DNA of 64,000 nt from Nyssa sinensis. Lineage: Eukaryota; Streptophyta; Magnoliopsida; Cornales; Nyssaceae. A program made the translations under genes and the position numbers. Each line of letters begins with the position of its first letter. Positions within the stretch are counted from its first letter, which is position 1. The notes below the pieces were generated by a model. It did not search any database and had not been told where the DNA came from. It was given only the letters and a program-made list of their open reading frames with translations. This document shows, piece after piece, positions 58,269-64,000 of the stretch. Where the stretch lies: positions 11,470,328 to 11,534,327 of the forward strand of contig CM018036.1 of NCBI GenBank assembly GCA_008638375.1. Direction: 5' to 3'.

Positions 58269-59640
58269 CCTATTTATAAGAATATATCCGACAATCTTAG
58301 CTATTTTTACTAACTATTTTAACTAAGAAATATTCATTTATATTTTAGTTAGCCATTTTTTAATGACCAATTCCTAATATCACTCTCTATTTTAACTAAT
58401 CACGTGTTTGAATTTGATTTTTTAATTCAAAATATTTTAACAACTAAATTTCAATGATCATTTTTTTAGCAGTCAAAACTTCAAGGATTATTATTTCTTT
58501 TTGAAATAAACACAATAAAAGAAGTTAAAAATAATTATAAAAATAATTATTACAATCCTAAAATGTATTGAAAATATAATAATTAAAAAAATTTATAAAG
58601 TATTAAAATATATACATTTTAACTATTAATATAATATATATATATATATCAATATAATAAGAAATAAGCCATTTTAATTTGCATAACGTGTTGGTTGTGT
58701 ATTTTGGTTAGGTGTTTTAATTTTATTTTGAGTTTTATGTTTTTGGTTCAAGACTTACTAAAGATATTTTTAACGTCGAATTAAATCTTGGTTCAAATTT
58801 AAATTTGAGTCAAAATTTTAAAAATATTTTCTGTACCAATAAACTCAAAATTCTAATTAATTTTTTTTATTTATATTTAAATTTAAATTAGTGTAATACT
58901 GTTCACAGACTCAAATCGTTGTTTAAAGTAAATTTAAAACTTTTGACATAGGATGAGAAATTTTTTGAACAATGTAAATTTTCTTTTAAAAAAATTTGAA
59001 TAAAAAGTAAGCGACTATCAAACTTAAATGAAATGAAAATTTTTACTTCAAATTTAAGTAAAATTAATTTTGAGTTGCTATTGGAGATATCCTAATTGCA
59101 GACAAGTATGAAAAGCAACAAGAGAGGCTCCAGATACTAGATTGTGAGAAGGAGAGGGAGTGATTGATTAAAGAAAGAAGAAGAAAAGCAAAAGTAAATA
59201 TAAAGAGCAAAAACAGTGAACTGAATGAAGATTACTTTTCTTTTTCTTTTTCTTTTTCTGTTCTCTTTTTGGATCCTTTTTCCCCTTCACACCCCCTTCT
59301 CGGTTTGTTTTTTTCTCTTTGGAAGGGTATGCTGCCTAAGCAAGCCTAACAAAGGGCACTGAGGCTAGATCAGCAAGCAGAGGAACTTGAAGTTCTATGG
59401 GAGATTTTGCAGCTTGGCAAACTTTTCTCCTCTCTCAATTTTCAGCTTAGTCAAGGCATTTGCGCAAAAAATTCCTTCCCCAAGAATATGACTGAAGGAA
59501 CATATGTGAAATCTCCTAGCATCATTGGCAGATTTGAAGGTGGCAAAGGCCGAAAAAAACTATAGAGGCACCGTCATACAGTGCGACAGCCACTATATGA
59601 TGCCAACATTGATGTAGGACTCACGTGAGTTCCACATCGC
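58269..59640. other. AT-rich intergenic stretch with one unexplained open segment
   Basis: Mostly AT-rich and featureless to 59090. From 59349 to 59564 (plus) a frame reads QRALRLDQQAEELEVLWEI, then LSQGICAKNSFPKN and SIIGRFEGGKGRKKL before TAG. It looks protein-like and begins with a potential coiled coil, but there is no start codon upstream of it and I do not recognise the family. Confidence 0.3.
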
Positions 59641-59679
59641 AGTGGAGGTTACATGCTGTGTAACAATTTCACTAGATTC

Positions 59680-59870
59680 TTTTTGCAATGGCGCCCAAAA
59701 TTGTAAAAATTTGTGTTTTTGCTTTTATTTATTTTTATAGAAATTTTCATAAAAATTTAAAAGTTGCCCCTCCCAAAATTCTCATATTTTTAAAAGAAAC
59801 CCTCCAAAATTTTAATTTTTGTATGTTTCAACACTCCAAGTTCATTGTCTAGATCCACCGCTACTTAGCA
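59680..59870. mobile_element. hAT-like terminal remnant
   Basis: aagttgcccctcccaaaatt, ccctccaaaattttaatttt and ctagatccaccgctac resemble the right end of plant hAT elements (complement GTAGCGGTGGATCTAG). No matching left end was found. Confidence 0.3.
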
Positions 59871-62120
59871 TAGTTTTTGTAATCTTTCTTAAAAAAAAAA
59901 AAATTTGAAGTCCTATTACCATTTTGAAGTCATAACAAGGCTTCAAAATTTAATCTCTATCCTTCTATTCTATAGATTTAGATAAACAGTTTCAAGATTA
60001 GCATATATAGATACTTTCAAGTTACAACAAGGATACAATACTTGAATACATCAAAAGTGATCCAACTATTAAATTAAAACAAGCATGCATGGAAATATCA
60101 CAATTGTAACACATTATTGTGGATGATTGCAGGTCTCTCCTCCAAGTCCCATTGAGCATCATTCTTAATCACTAGTAAAGGAAATACAAATATCTCTTTT
60201 TGTCCAGTCCAGGGGGTAAATTATAGGAAAACTTATATAGATCTATAATTTGCAAAACCCATGATTTGCTTTACCATGTATGCTATGATTTCATGTTATG
60301 ATATCTAGCCTGGTGCTTCTACTCTTTCCTTTTTACACATACAAGGATTGAAAAAGAATGGAATGGAAGCACTAACTACATAAATTGTATGAATGAAATA
60401 TAATGGATAATATAATTTAAGGCGTGGTCAAAACTACAAATTGATCATGTGTTCCATTGTTTGGAGACTTTTCACCAACATATGATGGGATGGTAATAAA
60501 CTCAACTTAATTCAACAAAGTCTGAATTCTAACTAATCGCCCGAATAGCCTCTCTAGCATTGATTGCTTTTCGGCTCCCATATTTTTGCTCTTCTTTTGC
60601 TTTTGATTTATTTCTTGTTCAGTGTTGATTGTTGTAATAATTTTTTTTTTCTTTTCGTTGATAAAAAAAAAAAAATTTACCAGTCACCAAAAAGTTTTCA
60701 AAATCACAATTTAATCAAAGAGAACTTTCCAATTACAATTTGGCTGCTCATTTAAATTTAATACAATTGATTTAAACAAAAACAGTCACCAGAAAGTCAT
60801 GTTTGCCCCCAAGATGTAACATTTTCATAAATGATCATATTAATCGCACACCTAGATAGGATTTTATCTTCTTAATTAGACAAACCTATTCTCTTATACC
60901 CTTTTCATTCATAAATTCTGAACATAATCTGTATGCATTAGAGAGTTTCTTCAGTCCAATTTTGGCCAAATTTTATCAATGGAATTTTACCTGCATATAT
61001 GTGTGGAATTTTATTAGTCTGATATTGTTTTCATTTTGACAATGCTATTAAGTTACATGCTAACGGACTCCTTTCTGTTAGATTTTTAGGGATTGAGTTT
61101 TTATTTATTACAAATCTCTAATTTTTATCTCCAACCGATAAGAGTCTCATTTGCCTACGGCACAGGATCTCTTAATATCATTGCCCTTTCATTTTGGAAA
61201 TCGTACACATTAAGCAAAGCGACCTAGTTTGCTCCTGAATCTTAACTTGCAATTAAAGTTTCTCCCATCTCTTTTTAAGATCTTTTGCAAAAACACTATT
61301 GTGTGTGTGTGTGTGTGTGTATTTATATCAAGAATGTAGATCAAATGAGAAAGTAATGAGTTAAAAAGACGAACTTATATTTTATGCACCTAAGTGGATG
61401 CAAGGTTAATGCATTTGTGTGTCTTACAAATTAACCCTATAGTGGAAATAGCAACCCCAAAAGCATGAATTACTGACCTATACAATATTAATGAACACAC
61501 ATGGATTAGAAATATCAAAAGACCATTTTATCACTTAGGGTTCCCTTTTCAAGGGTTGTTTTGTTCCACACTCATGGGTAGATTTGCTGTAAAACAAACC
61601 TTAATTTCTCTCAGCAATTTGCATGTTAATTATGTGTTCTACCACTAATACAGCTCTCATATAAAGCCATGATTGCTGCCTCCCATGACCTAATCAATAT
61701 TTTTGTCATGGATCAGTAGCACTCAATTGAATCTTGTTCACAATAAAGTCATAAAAATAAAATAACAAACCCCGAAGTGATGATTAAAGACTCCTTTCAC
61801 TGTGCATGGGAGCATCTTCTTCGATAAAGAGATTGCAATTCTGGTGAATCCAAAGTGTTGATATATTTTTACATTGTATATGTATGCATGCATGTATGTA
61901 TATAAATATTGTGGATCATCTAAAAGTGTATCTTGGTAAATGAGTTGGTTCAGCATATGGCTAACCAGCACAGGATTAACTGATTGAGAAATGAAAACAT
62001 TTTTCTTAATTTTTTTAGTTAAATATACTAACAGAGAGAAGATATCTATCCATGGTTTTTTTCAGAACAAGTCCTTATTGGACTAATTTTTAACACATTT
62101 TAATGTTGTTTTTAACATAA
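59871..62120. other. Intergenic DNA, nothing recognised
   Basis: AT-rich, with a (TG)n run at 61301-61321. No coding segment, RNA gene or clear transposon boundary was seen. Confidence 0.5.
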
Positions 62121-62127
62121 GATATGT

Positions 62128-62220
62128 ATGAGAGTTTGATAAATTATATTATTGAGCCCATTCTTTAATAGTTTTTAAGTGTTTTGAGTAATTACTGTTT
62201 AACATGATATCTGCTCATGT
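62128..62220 (+). mobile_element. TRIM-like LTR fragment
   Basis: tgagagtttgataaattata, cattctttaatagtttttaa and gagtaattactgtttaaca match the LTR of the TRIM copies at 244 and 1128. They are followed by tgatatctgctc at the primer-binding-site position. No second LTR was recognised. Confidence 0.45.
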
Positions 62221-63770
62221 CTTCTTTGCCAGGGTAAGTTAATATATATGAGGGAGGATTAGGCATTTGGGGCACAAAACAACTCTATAAAGCTTAAAAT
62301 GCACTAAAGCATGCTTTATGAAGAAAAGGAGATTGGTCATTACTTGACTAAAAAGGATGGCTGACCAGGTGTGGGCACCTAATTACATATTCTTCAATAG
62401 TCATCATAAGAAATCTACATTGGGTATGAAAAGTGGTTAAAGGGCAATGGATCTGGTTGTGTATGGTCTTCTTCTTTGGGCTGATGTTTAAGAGTGGAAA
62501 ATTATTGAATGAGACTACCAAAGTGGCTGTGTGTCATTTTAACAATGTCATGTCATGTCATGTGTGTTACGTTCTAACTTTTTTAATAGGTACGTTATAG
62601 TATATATGGTAGAGAGTTATCAATTAGAAGAGCACACTCTCACGCGATGGTCTAGTCTCACTAAAGAATGCATCTTTAAGAATATCTCTAATATTAAATG
62701 ACATCTCTACCTATGCCTAATTTATATTTTAGTATTATTATAGTACAAAAATGTCGAATTTTGATAATTCTAGTTCTAATATTAAAATATAATTTTTAGT
62801 ACAATAATTATTTCTTCTTGATAAAGTAGCAGTGCACTACACCTCTATTTGGCATTTACTTGATAAAATAACGTAGATCCCACTTCTGTTTAGTATATAC
62901 AAACTGTATTTTATAAATGACATAAAATGACACTAACTACTATTGATGCCAAATATGATATTAAAAATGCATTATTATTTTTTGACTAGCCAAATAGCAC
63001 GCCATTAATCCAAAGAGTAGATCAATTGGTCTTGGGCCTTTCGCAAAGCATTTGTTTAGTGAGAAATTTCAGGTTGGAAGGCTAGCCATTACTCATTTTG
63101 GTGAGGTTACCTATACTAGTAGAGTGATGACTGCTACCTACTCCTACTCGAGAGGATCAAATAACATATGCATTGTAGTTGCTAAGAGTCATTTTACATG
63201 TGCTGTTAGTTACAGTTGGCACAAAGCTACTTTTAAATGAAGATATCAAAACTAGCAGTGGCAATTTAAATATAGCATACGGACATCAATCATCAAGAGA
63301 GAGAAGGTCCAAATGGTTAGGTCAAAGGTTGGTATAGTGGTGTGGCCGACTCATCATTGTCCAACTTCTGCACTCTTCACACTAAAGTGTGCAATTTTCA
63401 GATTATAGCTTATTTCCATTTTCTACTTGGTGTAATAATTGATTTGGCATTCATTAAGATGGATTGAACAATCTGTACTCAAAACTCTATCATTCTCATG
63501 ATACACTTTGTTTGGTTTTGTTTCGTTGTTTATTCTATCATAATACAGTTACAATTTTTAAGAGTATTTAACATTTAACACATACTATATAACATATATC
63601 ACATTATGACAGTAGAGTCATTGAATAAACTACCTACTTATTTGTTACTTTGATTATATATTTAATAATATAAATGATTATACATGTTAGATTATTCACA
63701 TTGTCCATTTCTAACTTATCTGGTCTATGTTATAAGGCTTTCTGACCCCTCTCCTTAACTATCATGGTTT
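62221..63770. other. Intergenic DNA, nothing recognised
   Basis: Short open frames only; the one at 63052-63240 (plus, 62 codons) has no recognisable domain. tgtcatgtcatgtcatgtgt at about 62547-62566 is a small 5-bp repeat. Confidence 0.45.
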
Positions 63771-63779
63771 TAAGGAACT

Positions 63780-64000
63780 GTATGGTTAGGCCTTCATTTC
63801 AATATGTTATTAGAGTCAGGCCAAAGCCTAACCTTGGCTAGATGCACGGGGCCGCTCCCCTGCACCTAAGTTTTAAGGAGCTTGAATGGGCCGAGCCTCC
63901 TAATTTTCAACATGGTATCAAAGCCTAGAGCTTAACCTTGGGCTAGACGCACGGGACAGCTCCCATGGCCTCCCTCCGCGGGCAATGTGCTCCAGGGAGC
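63780..64000 (+). mobile_element. TRIM/LTR-type fragment cut by the window edge
   Basis: Two related units. One has tgttattagagtcaggcc, then cctaaccttggctagatgcacgggg. The other has acatggtatcaaagcctag at 63911, then cttaaccttgggctagacgcacggg. ATGGTATCAAAGCC is a primer-binding-site-like sequence (initiator tRNA-Met). The element continues past 64000. Confidence 0.45.

Overview
This window is nuclear DNA from a flowering plant, most likely a woody eudicot. It has AT-rich intergenic DNA, many-exon genes with GT-AG introns up to about 6 kb, plant-type LINE, copia, TRIM and hAT elements, and two plant-specific protein families. No bacterial, organellar or CRISPR-like content was seen. Coordinates and reading frames were worked out by hand from the bases, so exon edges are exact where a splice consensus is quoted and approximate elsewhere.

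Two protein-coding genes are supported, both on the minus strand. (1) A class II formin (PTEN-like/C2 domain, very long proline-rich FH1, FH2) runs from its ATG at 33833 leftward to at least 9637. I could place 16 exons; the last FH2 exon(s) were not found and probably lie beyond the left edge. (2) A plant CRK-type CDK-like Ser/Thr kinase (IBS1/At1g54610 family, N-terminal Met-Gly-Cys lipidation motif) runs from 56252 to its stop at 47283 in 8 exons and looks complete. The formin is an actin nucleator that binds phosphoinositide through a phosphatase-dead PTEN domain. The kinase is probably membrane-tethered. Nothing in the sequence links the two functionally.

Both genes carry single-base frame breaks although their splice sites are almost all canonical: six in the formin (exons 3, 4 and 5) and one in kinase exon 1. 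Six of the seven fit one extra base, several in short A/T runs. That pattern favours consensus-sequence insertion errors over two neighbouring pseudogenes, but cannot prove it.

Layout: 1-9636, TRIM elements, diverged tandem repeats and a decayed LINE, lying in the 3' part or 3' flank of the formin gene. 9637-33833, the formin, with introns loaded with SINE-like, copia, LINE, hAT, TRIM and MULE-like insertions. 33834-34960, formin 5' flank with a GT/GA/G microsatellite. 34965-36100, a copia-type LTR with a duplicated promoter-bearing unit. 36100-47282, AT-rich intergenic DNA with small inverted-repeat elements and an unusual G-box island near 43 kb. 47283-56252, the kinase gene, with a second copy of the same LTR (opposite strand) and a MULE-like element in one intron. 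56253-64000, intergenic DNA with a non-autonomous hAT carrying a nested repeat, hAT-like remnants and TRIM-like fragments. I found no tRNA or rRNA gene and no clearly new biological system; the most unusual points are in the findings.
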